Numbered from the stretch's first letter, positions 29,195 through 39,203 are shown. The stretch is 64,000 bases of DNA from Desulfobacterales bacterium (GCA_018335195.1 JAGXKN010000005.1:1-64000); one strand, 5' to 3'. Notes: generated by a model from the sequence alone, not told the origin. A program made the numbers and translations.

Positions 29195-29545
29195 ATGAAA
29201 AAAGACAATCAACGCCGGCAGAAACGATATGAATCAATAAACCTACTGACATATGTGTGCATGGATTCCGACGGAAAGGAATGGACGCAGGGCATGGGCA
29301 GGACGCTGAATATCAATGAAACCGGCGCCAAGCTCGAGACCCATGAACCTATAGAAACGCAGTATATCGTTCTGTTGGCCATGGGCATCGGAGAAGAGGT
29401 GGTGGATATCAAGGGAAGGGTGGTTTACTGCAATCGCGGCGAGGCCGGCCGGTTTGAGTCCGGAATCGAGTTTTATGATGTGGACGGGGATTCCCTTGCC
29501 GTTCTCAGGGAATTTGTCGAGGCGTTCAACCAACAGTACAGTTAA
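29195..29545 (+). CDS. Single-domain PilZ protein
   Basis: This 116-aa protein is almost entirely one PilZ domain, the c-di-GMP receptor fold. The N-terminal basic motif (RRQKRYES, residues 7-14) and the following [11 protein letters not shown] (a DxSxxG-like turn in which Asn replaces Asp) form the ligand site, and the strands GRVVYCNR and [10 protein letters not shown] complete the barrel. The ATG at 29195 has an AAGGAG site 8 bp away, better than the GTG at 29186. It follows the DUF4388/cNMP gene by 52 bp, so the MglA module likely takes c-di-GMP input. Confidence 0.85.
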   Translation: MKKDNQRRQKRYESINLLTYVCMDSDGKEWTQGMGRTLNINETGAKLETHEPIETQYIVLLAMGIGEEVVDIKGRVVYCNRGEAGRFESGIEFYDVDGDSLAVLREFVEAFNQQYS

Positions 29546-29561
29546 AGGCGGGATGACACAT

Positions 29562-30458
29562 ATGGCCAATACGATTTTTGAAACACAGTTCGAATCGATG
29601 TCTGTTTTTAAGCGCGGAAAAGTGCGCGATATTTATGATCTGGGCGACACCCTGCTGATGGTGGCCACAGACCGGATATCGGCTTTTGACGTGATCATGA
29701 GTGATCCGGTTCCGGAAAAAGGGTGTATCCTGACCCGGATATCCCTTTTCTGGTTTGAGGTGATGGAATCCATTATTTCCAATCACGTGATTACCAGCGA
29801 TGTCAATGAATATCCCGAAGTCTGCCAACCTTACCGACAGGAGCTGGAGGGGCGCAGCATGCTGGTGAAAAAAACCGAGCCGCTGCCTGTGGAATGTGTT
29901 GTCCGGGGCTACATTTCCGGTTCGGGATGGAAGGCCTATCAGGAAACCGGCGAAATCTGCGGCATTGAGCTTCCGGATGGACTGCGGGAATCCGACCCGC
30001 TTCCTGAACCGATATTTACACCCTCCACAAAAGCGGAACTCGGCGAGCACGACGTAAACATCCCCTTTGAACAGGTAAAGGAGATGATCGGGGCCGAGCG
30101 TGCGGAACAGATCCGGGACATCAGCCTTCAGATTTATCGCAGGGGGGCGGAGCTTGCTGAAAAAAGCGGTATACTGATCGCGGATACCAAATTTGAGTTT
30201 GGGGTGGAGGAAAACGGTCTGCTTCTCATTGACGAGATCCTGACGCCGGATTCATCTCGGTTCTGGCCCAAGGCCACCTACCAGCCGGGAGGACCCCAGG
30301 AGAGCTTTGACAAGCAGTACCTGAGGGATTACCTGAATTCCGTGGATTGGGACAAAATGCCGCCCGCGCCGCCGCTGCCCCGGGAAGTCATAGAAAATAC
30401 GAAGAAAAAATACGAAGAGGCGCTCCAGGGCCTTGTCAGCCAGGCAGATGCAAGCTGA
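29562..30458 (+). CDS. purC: Phosphoribosylaminoimidazole-succinocarboxamide synthase
   Basis: PurC joins aspartate to carboxyaminoimidazole ribotide in purine synthesis. The 298-aa protein has [24 protein letters not shown], the [17 protein letters not shown] segment, [13 protein letters not shown] and [15 protein letters not shown], typical of the longer class of SAICAR synthases. Two ATGs (29553 and 29562) share the upstream purine-rich AAAGGCGGG. I chose 29562, which places the conserved IFET segment at the N-terminus. It starts 17 bp after the PilZ gene and its stop overlaps the ParB-fold gene. Confidence 0.95.
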   Translation: MANTIFETQFESMSVFKRGKVRDIYDLGDTLLMVATDRISAFDVIMSDPVPEKGCILTRISLFWFEVMESIISNHVITSDVNEYPEVCQPYRQELEGRSMLVKKTEPLPVECVVRGYISGSGWKAYQETGEICGIELPDGLRESDPLPEPIFTPSTKAELGEHDVNIPFEQVKEMIGAERAEQIRDISLQIYRRGAELAEKSGILIADTKFEFGVEENGLLLIDEILTPDSSRFWPKATYQPGGPQESFDKQYLRDYLNSVDWDKMPPAPPLPREVIENTKKKYEEALQGLVSQADAS

Positions 30459-31419
30459 GCAACGCCTGATCGCAATCGGCGATCTTGTGTTGTCGGATCG
30501 CCGCTACCAGATTACCCGGCCGGAAAATACCGATAGGATCGCAAACGCCATCCAGGGCGCTGGATTGATCAACCCCCCGATTGTCCAGGCCGGGCAGCAC
30601 GGCTATATTTTGGTGGCCGGGTTCGGGCGGGCCTCTGCATGTCTGAATCTGCAGTGGCGCCACATCGCGTGCCGCGTGCTTGCCGGGACAACATCCCCGC
30701 TTGACTGTCTGAAGATCGCTGTTGCGGATAACGCCTTGACCCGGCAATTAAACTTGGCCGAACAGTGCCGGGCAGTAGCGAAGCTGCGGGAATTTTGCGA
30801 AAACGCCCGTTCGCTTTCTGCACTTCTTGAGCCGTTGGGGCTGTTTATTGCCCCGCAGCTCGTTGAAAAGCTTTACCGGTTGTTCGAATTGCCCGAAGAT
30901 GTACAAAATGCGACTGCGCTAAATCATATTTCATTAAACACCGCACTGTCCCTCGAATCCATTGACCGGACCTCGGCTGAAGCTATAGCCGGGTTATTCA
31001 AAAGCCTCCGGCCCACTGTCAACCAGCAGCAGGAAATTTTCTCCGGGCTCCATGATCTGGCCCGTCTTGAAGAGACTGCAATTGACCGGCTGCTGAAGAT
31101 TCCCGAGTTTGCATACATCCTGGATTCCGCCGATCTTGATCGCGGTCTGAAACTCCAGCGCTTGCGTACAGCGATTCGCAGGCGACGTTATCCAACGCTG
31201 AGTCGTGCGGAAAACGCCTTTCACCGCCGCAAGCGCAGCCTTCAGATGGAGGCGGGCATGGATCTGAAACCGCCGGCGAACTTCGAGGATACGACTTTTA
31301 CCATGATGATGCGGTTTTCCTCGACCCGGCAGCTCTGCCGCCAGGCCGAATGTCTGGGACGGATTTGTGAACATCCGGATTTAAAAGCCATATTGAATAA
31401 AGAGATTGAAGATTCGTAG
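30448..31419 (+). CDS. ParB-fold (ParB/Spo0J nuclease-like N-terminal) protein
   Basis: This 323-aa soluble protein has a ParB-type N-terminal domain: [38 protein letters not shown] (about 8-45), [13 protein letters not shown] in place of the usual GERRxxA, and a following helical region with [18 protein letters not shown] similar to ParB's N-terminal subdomain. The middle is helix-rich and could include an HTH, and a basic [21 protein letters not shown] stretch lies near 245-265. The function is unknown. It is not near a parA gene or an origin, and it overlaps both purC (11 nt) and the SPL-like gene (14 nt), which argues for joint action with the latter. Confidence 0.72.
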   Translation: MQAEQRLIAIGDLVLSDRRYQITRPENTDRIANAIQGAGLINPPIVQAGQHGYILVAGFGRASACLNLQWRHIACRVLAGTTSPLDCLKIAVADNALTRQLNLAEQCRAVAKLREFCENARSLSALLEPLGLFIAPQLVEKLYRLFELPEDVQNATALNHISLNTALSLESIDRTSAEAIAGLFKSLRPTVNQQQEIFSGLHDLARLEETAIDRLLKIPEFAYILDSADLDRGLKLQRLRTAIRRRRYPTLSRAENAFHRRKRSLQMEAGMDLKPPANFEDTTFTMMMRFSSTRQLCRQAECLGRICEHPDLKAILNKEIEDS

Positions 31420-32518
31420 GATCTATATTGACGCCGATGCCGCCGACGATCCGGTGACCGAACAGGTGTGCCGGCGGATCGGGCTTCCGGTAAAACGCGT
31501 CAATCATCCCGTGGAAATTTACCAGCAGATTTCCGCATCCCCGGACCCCGAGGCAGCCGGTAAGTCCGTGCTTCTGCTGACACGGAACAAGGGGCGGTTC
31601 ATTCGTGACTGTCCCGGAACCACCCATTATACCTGCTGTGGATACCAGATTCTGCACGTGGGTGCATATTGCAGTATGGACTGCGCGTACTGCATTCTTC
31701 AAGCCTACTACCATCCGCCCGTACTGCAGTTTTTTACGAATCATGATGAATTGAATGAACAGCTGCAGTCTTTTTTTGATCAGGGCGTTGTGGGAAGAAT
31801 CGGTACCGGTGAGTTTACGGACAGCCTGATATGGGAACCGCTTTTCCCTTTGGCACAACAGCTTGTGGAGCGGTTTTCCCGCCAGGATACGGGCAATCTG
31901 GAGCTGAAAACCAAGACCGCTGCCGTGGACGATCTGCTGGCGATTTCCCATAACCGGAAAACGATTATGGCCTGGTCGCTGAATACCCAAACGGTTATCA
32001 GGCACCAGGAAAGGGCTACAGCTGGTCTTTCGGCGCGAATCGAGGCAGCCGAGAAATGCCAGGCCAGTGGATACCCCCTGGCTTTCCATTTTGATCCGAT
32101 GATCTTGTATCCCGGCTGCCATGCGGATTATGAAGCAGTTGTGCACCTGTTGTTTGCCCGGATCGATCCGGCAAATATCGTTTGGATCAGCATTGGCTCG
32201 TTCCGGTTCATGCCGGAACTAAAAGAGGTGATTGCCCGTCGGTTTCCTGACTCCACGATCATATACGGGGAATTTATCAAGGCCCTGGACGGCAAGATGC
32301 GCTATTTCAAGCCGCTACGTATCCGCATGTACCGGTGGCTCATCGACAGAATTCGGGAGAAGGCCCCGGACGTGCTGATTTATTTCTGCATGGAAGACGA
32401 AGAGATCTGGGAAAAAGCCCTCGGATTCACCCCGGCGGCCCACGGCGGCCTGGCCCGCATGCTCGATGAGCGCGCCGCGTCAATGTGCGGCCTCAATGGC
32501 CGGGTTCAAACCCGTTGA
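31406..32518 (+). CDS. Spore-photoproduct-lyase-family radical SAM protein
   Basis: This 370-aa protein matches the SPL family. The radical SAM cluster cysteines are in GAYCSMDCAYCILQAYY (CxxxCxxC, about 90-97), followed by GTGEFTDSLIWEPL, LKTKTAAVDDLL, the MAWSLNT strand, the RIEAAEKCQASGYPLAFHFDPMILYPG block, IVWISIGSFRFMPELK, and IIYGEF.KALDGKMRYFKPLR. SPL repairs the UV spore photoproduct in Bacillus. In non-spore-formers members of this family are likely DNA-repair enzymes of unproven substrate. The start is a TTG at 31406 behind AAAGAG, overlapping the ParB-fold gene. Confidence 0.85.
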   Translation: MKIRRIYIDADAADDPVTEQVCRRIGLPVKRVNHPVEIYQQISASPDPEAAGKSVLLLTRNKGRFIRDCPGTTHYTCCGYQILHVGAYCSMDCAYCILQAYYHPPVLQFFTNHDELNEQLQSFFDQGVVGRIGTGEFTDSLIWEPLFPLAQQLVERFSRQDTGNLELKTKTAAVDDLLAISHNRKTIMAWSLNTQTVIRHQERATAGLSARIEAAEKCQASGYPLAFHFDPMILYPGCHADYEAVVHLLFARIDPANIVWISIGSFRFMPELKEVIARRFPDSTIIYGEFIKALDGKMRYFKPLRIRMYRWLIDRIREKAPDVLIYFCMEDEEIWEKALGFTPAAHGGLARMLDERAASMCGLNGRVQTR

Positions 32519-32620
32519 CTTTTGTCCGGAAATCGTTTTAGGATGAGTGCCGCAAACTTCAGGTTTTTGAGAGCTGTTGCCATATCCTTGCAAACAACTC
32601 CTGCAGCCAGGAGGGTCGCC

Positions 32621-34741
32621 ATGAAGTTATCGCTCACCGAGAAGGTCCCGGTTTTCTTAATTGCCATTCTTGCTGCGGTCTGCATCCTGCCGTCTTCATA
32701 TGCCCAGGCCCGAAGCAGTTCCCAGCCGGATGTCGTTGTGCGAATCGGGCGGATTGAGCAGACACTGGACCTCATCGATGATACGTTTGATTCCGATGTC
32801 CGGGCTTCCGAGCGTGCGCCGTCTAAAAATCTTCGGACTATGCTTATGGGCACGCATTGGATAGACCCGGACCGGGCCGTGGTGATCGGCCTGAACTTTG
32901 ATCCCGAGCAGATGCAAAGGCAGTTATATGCAGGGACGCTCCTGGTTCCCTTTGCGCAGCCGAATGAAGATTTTGCCGCCCGCCACGGCGCAAGGAAAAA
33001 GGATGACTATTATCTGGTTCCCCTACAACAGCATCCTGACGCACCAGTGGATCCGGAGCTGGCATCAACCCTGGCAGAAGCCTCTGAACAACCGGTGGAA
33101 CGTTTTGTTTCGGTTGATATTGCCGCATCCCGGATTCTCGGCAAGACAGAGCAACAGATCAAGCAATTGCTTTCCGCCATGGAGGAGCAAATGGCGGCTG
33201 CTCCGCAGGAATCCCCGAATGCTGCTGCCACCGCCCAGGCCGGTACCATGTTGGAAGCGCTTCTGAAAATCGGCCGCCAGGTGGAGACCTTGTCGTTTGG
33301 CGGGGACCTTGGCGGCGGAGATGCCAGTTTTTCAATAAATGTACTGGCCCTGGCCGATTCGGAACTGGCCGGGGCGATGACCGGGAAACAAGAGTTGCCC
33401 GCCGGGCGCCTGGGCAATATTTCGCCTGCCGAAGATCTTCAGATGCAGCTTCGGAGCCGGCCCTACGACATTGCCGCAGCCGCAGGTTTCATTACCGATT
33501 CTTTCGGCGAATTCTACAAGTCCATGGGCATTGACCTGGAACAGGCCGTACAAATGTTTACCTATTTTACCGGTGAAACCGTCGGGGCCATGTCCATTGC
33601 TCCTTCGGGCATGCGCATGGAAATGGCGGCTGCGTTAAACCCGGACAAGAAGATACCGGCGGATTTTCTGGAATCCGAGTACATCCCGTGGTTGATGGAT
33701 ACGGGCCCAAAGATGGCCCGATTCTATAAGGACCAGCGTCCGGGCCTGGAGTTGGATTCGGTTTTTACCCGCACCGAGAACACGACCGTTGACGGCAATA
33801 TCGTGGTTGGGGTCGAAGCACGGATGCCGATGATCAATCCCGAGGCCGAGGAAGTGCCGATTCTGAAGATGCCGATCCGAATGACCCGGCTTAATAACTG
33901 CCTGCTGGCGGCTTCGGATGACGCCCGCATGAAATTTTTGATCAGCAAGGTTTCCGATCTTGAGCCGGCAGATGCAAAAGGACCGTTGGTGACCATGACC
34001 ATGGACTGGACCCGGTTGTTAAAGGCTGCAGCAGCCATGGATCCCGCGCAGGACACCGAAGCACTTGAATCCCTGCCGGATCTGGGGGATTTGGTTTATA
34101 CGGTGGACCTTCAGGACCGCAGTATGCATGCCGAGTACGCCATGAAGCTTGAGGATATGAAGCGATTTGCCGAATCCGTGCAGGCCATGCAGGCCCGGGC
34201 GCAGACGGGTCCCGCCATTGAGCCATATCCGGGCAAAGCCTCTCAAAAAAGTTCCCCTGAATCCACCCAGTCTTCTAAACCGCAGGCATCCAGTGCATCC
34301 TCGGAATCTGCCGGGAGCTCGACAGAAGGGGATTTAGCCGAGCAGGGTGAAAAACAGGAAAGGGAGAAAACAGAGCAGAAGTTCACCGAGGACGATCCGC
34401 AATACTGGATGGACAAAGGCGGGCTGTATGCTTCCTATGGCAACCAGGACGCTGCAATCAAAAGCTTCCGGAAGGCACTCGAACTCGATCCGGAAAATAT
34501 CCGGGCGGCTTTTAGCCTGGGCCTGGCTTATGCGGAAAACGGGGATTATGACAGGGCGCTGGGATTTATCAACAAGGCGGTTTTAGGGGCACCGGAAAAC
34601 GGCAATTATCTGTATGGCCGGGGATGGGTGCACCTGCTCGCCTGTGATTCGGAAAAAGCCATGCAGGACATTGGCAAGGCTGCTGAGCTTGGAAACCCGG
34701 ACGCACTCGAGTACATGAATTCAATTGCTCCCCGCAGGTAA
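32621..34741 (+). CDS. Exported protein with C-terminal TPR domain
   Basis: This 706-aa protein has a signal peptide (residues 1-28, ending SSYAQA), a long periplasmic region with repeated beta/alpha blocks of unknown family (about 40-540), a Ser/Pro/Glu-rich low-complexity linker (about 560-620), and at least two TPR motifs (about 625-700: KGGLYASYGNQDAAIKSFRK, FSLGLAYAENGDYDRALGFI). The N-terminal part resembles DUF3352-type extracytoplasmic modules only loosely. The ATG is backed by AGGAGGG, and an upstream in-frame extension lacks a ribosome site. It starts 102 bp after the SPL-like gene. Function unknown. Confidence 0.75.
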   Translation: MKLSLTEKVPVFLIAILAAVCILPSSYAQARSSSQPDVVVRIGRIEQTLDLIDDTFDSDVRASERAPSKNLRTMLMGTHWIDPDRAVVIGLNFDPEQMQRQLYAGTLLVPFAQPNEDFAARHGARKKDDYYLVPLQQHPDAPVDPELASTLAEASEQPVERFVSVDIAASRILGKTEQQIKQLLSAMEEQMAAAPQESPNAAATAQAGTMLEALLKIGRQVETLSFGGDLGGGDASFSINVLALADSELAGAMTGKQELPAGRLGNISPAEDLQMQLRSRPYDIAAAAGFITDSFGEFYKSMGIDLEQAVQMFTYFTGETVGAMSIAPSGMRMEMAAALNPDKKIPADFLESEYIPWLMDTGPKMARFYKDQRPGLELDSVFTRTENTTVDGNIVVGVEARMPMINPEAEEVPILKMPIRMTRLNNCLLAASDDARMKFLISKVSDLEPADAKGPLVTMTMDWTRLLKAAAAMDPAQDTEALESLPDLGDLVYTVDLQDRSMHAEYAMKLEDMKRFAESVQAMQARAQTGPAIEPYPGKASQKSSPESTQSSKPQASSASSESAGSSTEGDLAEQGEKQEREKTEQKFTEDDPQYWMDKGGLYASYGNQDAAIKSFRKALELDPENIRAAFSLGLAYAENGDYDRALGFINKAVLGAPENGNYLYGRGWVHLLACDSEKAMQDIGKAAELGNPDALEYMNSIAPRR

Positions 34742-34805
34742 ACCCAACAGCCCGGAGAATTACCCGCGGCCTGCTGCCTTGGCGATGGCGCAATGCATAA
34801 AGTGC

Positions 34806-34833
34806 TTGCAAATATGTGAATATGTGTTATAAG
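34806..34833 (+). promoter_or_regulatory. Candidate promoter for the HD-GYP gene
   Basis: TTGCAA (34806-34811) and TATAAG (34828-34833) are separated by 16 bp in the 155-bp gap before the HD-GYP ATG at 34897. Confidence 0.4.
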
Positions 34834-34896
34834 GATCGAAAATGAACGTGACTCTAAACCTTGAACCTTAATCGGGTCTGACAAAATCTGACTGCA

Positions 34897-36882
34897 ATGA
34901 AATCAGACAGCGAGGTCTCCCAATCCCGTACGCCGCTTTATAACAGTCGTATTATCCATTCTTATGTTCAACTGGCCCGGAAAAAATACCCGCATATAAA
35001 CATTTCGGAACTTCTGGCCAGGGCCGGCATGACCCTGCACGAGGTCAAGGACCAGGGCCACTGGTTTACCCAGGAGCAAGTGGATTTTTTCTATGAAGAA
35101 TTGCTCCGGATGACCGGCAACAAAAACCTGGCAAGAGATGCTGGCCGATACAGTGCATTGCCCGAATCCATCGGGGCGATTCGGTATTATCTTTACAGCT
35201 TTACCGGGCCGGCCAAGTTCTATGAAATGATCGGCAGCACTTTTGCCAATTTTACCCGCAGTATTTATTCCTACTCCCGCCACATCAGTGCCAACAAGGT
35301 GGAAATAATTGTCTCGCCCAGATCCGGGATTGTGGAAAAACCGTACCACTGCGAAAGCCGGAAAGGCTTTTTTGAAGCGGTTTTAAACATTTTCAACAAC
35401 CGAATGGTCAACATCGAGCATCCGGAATGCGTGTTTTCCGGCGGGGATGTCTGCCGATACCTTATTTCCTGGAATAAATCCCCGGGGGATTACTTCCGGC
35501 TGATCCGCAACTACATGCTGGTGATTTTTCCGCTGGTCGGATTGCTGTCAGTTCTTTTTCTATCCGGCGCACAGGGGCTGAGCGTTCTATCCGGGCTCCT
35601 GGTCCTGCTGCTGGCAACCGCCTTTTACGGCGAGCGGTTTGACAACAAGCACCTGTCCATGGCCATGCAGAATCTGCAGGAATCCAGCGAGCAGCTTGTG
35701 GATCAGATTGATATCAACTACAACAATACCCTGGTTACCCGGGAAATCGGGCAGGTGGTAAACCGTCACACCAACATGGAAGAGGTGCTCTCGGCAATTA
35801 TTGATATTCTGCAGATCCGACTCGACTATGACCGGGGTATGATTATGCTGTGCGACCCGGAGAAAAAGAGGCTCAGGTTTGCAGCCGGGTTCGGCTACAA
35901 CGAAAAGCAGTATCAGTTTTTGAAAAATATTGAATTCCATCTGGACAAGCCCGACTCCCGGGGGGTTTTTGTGCTTTCGTTTCGGCAGCAGAAACCTTTT
36001 CTGATCAATGACCTCAATGACATCGAGGATTCGCTGTCCCGGCGAAGCATTGCATTTGCCAGGCAGATGGGGACGATTTCCTTTATCTGTTCGCCGGTTA
36101 TCTGTGACAATGAAAGTCTGGGCGTGCTGGCCGTGGACAATGTCCGGTCCAAGCGTACGCTTATGCACAGCGACTTGAGCCTTTTGGTGGGCATTTCCAA
36201 TATCGTGGGCATCAGCCTGCGCCATACCCAGCACCTGGAGGCCCGGGAAAAACAGCTTCAATCCGTGGTCCAGGTCATGGTTTCCACCATTGATGCCCGT
36301 GATTCCGTAACCAAGGGCCACTCGGAGTGGGTGGCGGAATATGCAACAGGCATCTGCGAGGAACTCGAACTGGACAAGGATTACCGGGAGGTGGTGCGCG
36401 TGTCTGCCCTGCTGCATGATTACGGCAAAATCGGGATTCCGGACACGCTTTTGAAGAAAAAGGACCGGCTGACCACGAATGAATACGAATATATTAAGTG
36501 TCATGCTGAGAAAACGATCGAGATCCTGAGGCAGATGAATTTTGAGGGCAAAATGCAGCAGGTACCCGACATTGCCGGGGGGCATCATGAGAAAATCGAC
36601 GGCACCGGGTACCCGAGAGGTCTCTCGGGCGATGAAATCCCGCTGGGTGCAAGGATTATTGCTGTTGCAGATAATTTTGAAGCCCTAACCGCCAGCCGTT
36701 ACTATAACAAGCAGCTGCCGCCGTCCCAGGCCATGCAAATGCTTATTGAAAACATTGATACATTTTTTGACGGCCGGGTGGTAAATGCGTTTATCCGTTA
36801 TTATCAGCGCACATACCCGGGATATCACACTGAAACCGTCCGCAATGAAAACGGCGGGAAAAATTTCGCGAAACTGGGCTGA
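34897..36882 (+). CDS. Membrane HD-GYP phosphodiesterase with GAF domain
   Basis: This 661-aa protein is a c-di-GMP phosphodiesterase candidate. Residues 1-200 form a soluble sensor with the conserved RIIHSYVQLARKKYP, GHWFTQEQVD and HPECVFSGGDVCRY features common to deltaproteobacterial sensors (V4R-like). Two transmembrane helices lie at about 212-245, a helical segment at 255-290, a GAF domain at about 300-445, and an HD-GYP domain follows: LLHDYGKIGIPD near 505 and HHEKIDGTGYPRGL near 562-575, with all motif residues present. It should degrade c-di-GMP to pGpG or GMP in response to a ligand sensed by the N-terminal or GAF domain. PilZ receptors are encoded close by. Confidence 0.9.
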   Translation: MKSDSEVSQSRTPLYNSRIIHSYVQLARKKYPHINISELLARAGMTLHEVKDQGHWFTQEQVDFFYEELLRMTGNKNLARDAGRYSALPESIGAIRYYLYSFTGPAKFYEMIGSTFANFTRSIYSYSRHISANKVEIIVSPRSGIVEKPYHCESRKGFFEAVLNIFNNRMVNIEHPECVFSGGDVCRYLISWNKSPGDYFRLIRNYMLVIFPLVGLLSVLFLSGAQGLSVLSGLLVLLLATAFYGERFDNKHLSMAMQNLQESSEQLVDQIDINYNNTLVTREIGQVVNRHTNMEEVLSAIIDILQIRLDYDRGMIMLCDPEKKRLRFAAGFGYNEKQYQFLKNIEFHLDKPDSRGVFVLSFRQQKPFLINDLNDIEDSLSRRSIAFARQMGTISFICSPVICDNESLGVLAVDNVRSKRTLMHSDLSLLVGISNIVGISLRHTQHLEAREKQLQSVVQVMVSTIDARDSVTKGHSEWVAEYATGICEELELDKDYREVVRVSALLHDYGKIGIPDTLLKKKDRLTTNEYEYIKCHAEKTIEILRQMNFEGKMQQVPDIAGGHHEKIDGTGYPRGLSGDEIPLGARIIAVADNFEALTASRYYNKQLPPSQAMQMLIENIDTFFDGRVVNAFIRYYQRTYPGYHTETVRNENGGKNFAKLG

Positions 36883-36886
36883 CGGA

Positions 36887-38977
36887 TTATTTCAGCGCGT
36901 TGTAATTTTTGAAAAATTCATCCGTATATTGCATATCCAGCGCCCAGAGGCGATAGACCCGGTCAAAGGACCGACCGGAGTTGCGGGCGTAGGACAGGGG
37001 GTAGACAAGCACCGGCACCTTGGCTGCCGAATAATATTGCCCTAGCATGGATATGGATTGCTGCAGGATCTCGTAGGGCGTCTGCTCATCGATGACAAAG
37101 AAATTAATGCAGTTGGTCAAATCAGACAGGTTTAAGGCGAAATCAGCCACGTTGGCCATGATCACAACCTTGACCTGAGCGTCCTGCTTTAGTGTAAAAA
37201 CCCGCCGCTCCCGCCATAGCCCCATTTCCTGGTATAAATCGCTTAGATCGCCTTTGGGGCCATCCATATTTTCCGGAATCAGATCAAGCGCCCTGAGCAT
37301 CAATCCGCCGGAGTGCTGATCATAAAAATCTCTGAGTTCATAAAGATCCCCGGGCTCGGCTCTTGACAGTTCCCATTCCGTGGCAAGCGGCTTTTCGTTT
37401 TTTTCCAGGCGGGTATGGAAATAGGCAAAGTCGTCAACGGAGCATGCACGGGGGTTATTGATCTTTTCCGCCACACCGCCGAAGAAATGGGCTGGAAAAC
37501 GGTTTTCCGGCCGGTAATAGCAGATCAGATACGACATGTGCGACGAGGCCAGCCTGTGGGTATCGTGTGTAAATGCCCCGATCTGGTCGACCATGTCCGT
37601 GCCGGTGCCGAAGCGCTTTTCGGTTTTGGATGCCAGGTGTTGAATCAGCCATGTCTTTTCGTAAAATCGCAGCATTGCGAGATGGGCAATGATGGTGCCG
37701 TTTTGCTGCCACGTAAAGTGCCTAGCAACCGAGGACTGACAGGTATAGAGCTTTTCGTAGGTTTTTTTGACCTCTTCCTTGAATTGCCGGATAAACGCGT
37801 ATTTCTTTGGATAAATAAATCCGGTTTCAAAAAAGAAGGCCCACAACGAATCAATATCCACCGGGTTGCAGATATATAAATGCTGATTTTCCACCTGGTG
37901 GATCATGGACAACAGGCGCATGTGGTCATTTGGCTCCATGTCCAGAAAAACGATACCGCACTGGATTTTTTCCCCGCCGTGCGCTGTGGTGAAATTCCGG
38001 GTGTAGACCACCTGCGCTTTGCACCGGATTTTAAAGGCGCTGGCAAAATAAATGTGCATTTCCGGCAAAAGCAGCCCCGCCACTAACATCGCACTCTGCT
38101 GGTTTTCCTCCACGGACATACCGGAGCCGGAAATATCGATTGCCTTGAGATTGACAAGACCGCCGGTGAGAGGGTGCCGAAGGGCGATATCCGGGGGCGG
38201 AGAAACCGGGACCCGTTTGCTGCGGTATATCCTGGGGGTAAAGCGCTGAATTAAATGGCTGAGCGGTTTTATGACCAGCTGGTTTTCATTTCGTTGCCGG
38301 GTATTTCGGGTTACCCGGCATTCCCCGGAATACAGGATCACGTCGTTGGCAGAAAGTATCAGCGTCAGGTTTTGTTCGCTATTGAGCCATTTTTTCGGGG
38401 CGTCATTAGCAGGTGAAAGGCTGACGCAGAAAGCCGAGGCATTAAAATCCTTGAGCATGCCGTTAAACATGATGCCGTTTTGCAGAAGCCGGGCATGCAC
38501 AGATTGACATGAATGCCGGATCCAAAGCCGTGAGGATTGAGACACAGCTTTTTCGGGAAGCCGGACACAGATCCCCTTTGCGCTGATGGCGCGGCAGGAC
38601 CCGTCTATCCGGATGAATTCGATGCCGTTGGAAAATGACAGTCCGTCAAATCGATAGTTGTCCAGGTGCGGCAGGGGACCCGGCGGATTTTGCCAAAGGC
38701 AAAGTAGATATTTTCCAAAGCAGGGCTGAGGAATTGCATCAAAATACAGCTTGCGTTCATCCCGGACATGCTGGAATTGCATGCGGATTGTTTCATTCCG
38801 GAAGTGGCGGAGGTTCAGCGTGTTGACCAGCCGATTCTTGCCGATTGTAGTAGGTTCCGGGAGTGGGTCCGTTTCAAAATCTGTATCAATCAGACGACGC
38901 CGGGCCAAATTCGTGCTGCCATCTTTTTCCCGGCCCTCCGTGTCCGTGCTTGCTGTAAGATTTCGGAGATAATCCAT
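36887..38977 (-). CDS. Large PilZ-domain protein of unknown function
   Basis: This 696-aa cytoplasmic protein has a central PilZ-like domain: RSKRVPVSPPPDIALRHP then LKAIDISGSGMSVEENQQ, HIYFASAFKIRCKAQVVYTR and CGIVFLDMEPND (about 250-365). It is preceded by an unusual, possibly degenerate PilZ-like first half (IRIDGSCRAISAKGICVRLP). The C-terminal 320 residues are alpha/beta and resemble an acyltransferase (GNAT-like) fold only in pattern. The frame is open to an ATG at 39028. I prefer 38977 because of a GAGGCG site. It converges with the HD-GYP gene (4 bp between stops), suggesting shared c-di-GMP regulation. Confidence 0.7.
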   Translation of the reverse strand: MDYLRNLTASTDTEGREKDGSTNLARRRLIDTDFETDPLPEPTTIGKNRLVNTLNLRHFRNETIRMQFQHVRDERKLYFDAIPQPCFGKYLLCLWQNPPGPLPHLDNYRFDGLSFSNGIEFIRIDGSCRAISAKGICVRLPEKAVSQSSRLWIRHSCQSVHARLLQNGIMFNGMLKDFNASAFCVSLSPANDAPKKWLNSEQNLTLILSANDVILYSGECRVTRNTRQRNENQLVIKPLSHLIQRFTPRIYRSKRVPVSPPPDIALRHPLTGGLVNLKAIDISGSGMSVEENQQSAMLVAGLLLPEMHIYFASAFKIRCKAQVVYTRNFTTAHGGEKIQCGIVFLDMEPNDHMRLLSMIHQVENQHLYICNPVDIDSLWAFFFETGFIYPKKYAFIRQFKEEVKKTYEKLYTCQSSVARHFTWQQNGTIIAHLAMLRFYEKTWLIQHLASKTEKRFGTGTDMVDQIGAFTHDTHRLASSHMSYLICYYRPENRFPAHFFGGVAEKINNPRACSVDDFAYFHTRLEKNEKPLATEWELSRAEPGDLYELRDFYDQHSGGLMLRALDLIPENMDGPKGDLSDLYQEMGLWRERRVFTLKQDAQVKVVIMANVADFALNLSDLTNCINFFVIDEQTPYEILQQSISMLGQYYSAAKVPVLVYPLSYARNSGRSFDRVYRLWALDMQYTDEFFKNYNALK

Positions 38978-39203
38978 GCATCGCCTCGATGACAAAGCCC
39001 AGGCAAAGGAATCACAGGCCATTTTCATGTCAGGCTGAGCCTTTTGCAGGGCGAATTTTTATTCCCGGACCATGATAAGTTATGGTATCATTATATCTCA
39101 CAGAGATGCAAGAGAATTTCTATCTCCCAGTGGGAAAGGATCCCTGTCGGGTTTCGTATAACTTATGCAGGCAAACCGTTTTTTCGCAGATACAGAGTGA
39201 TTC

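Noticed and set aside
30448..31419. ParB gene as evidence of an origin of replication or partition locus
   Set aside because: No parA, parS-like repeats, dnaA, gidA or DnaA boxes were seen nearby.
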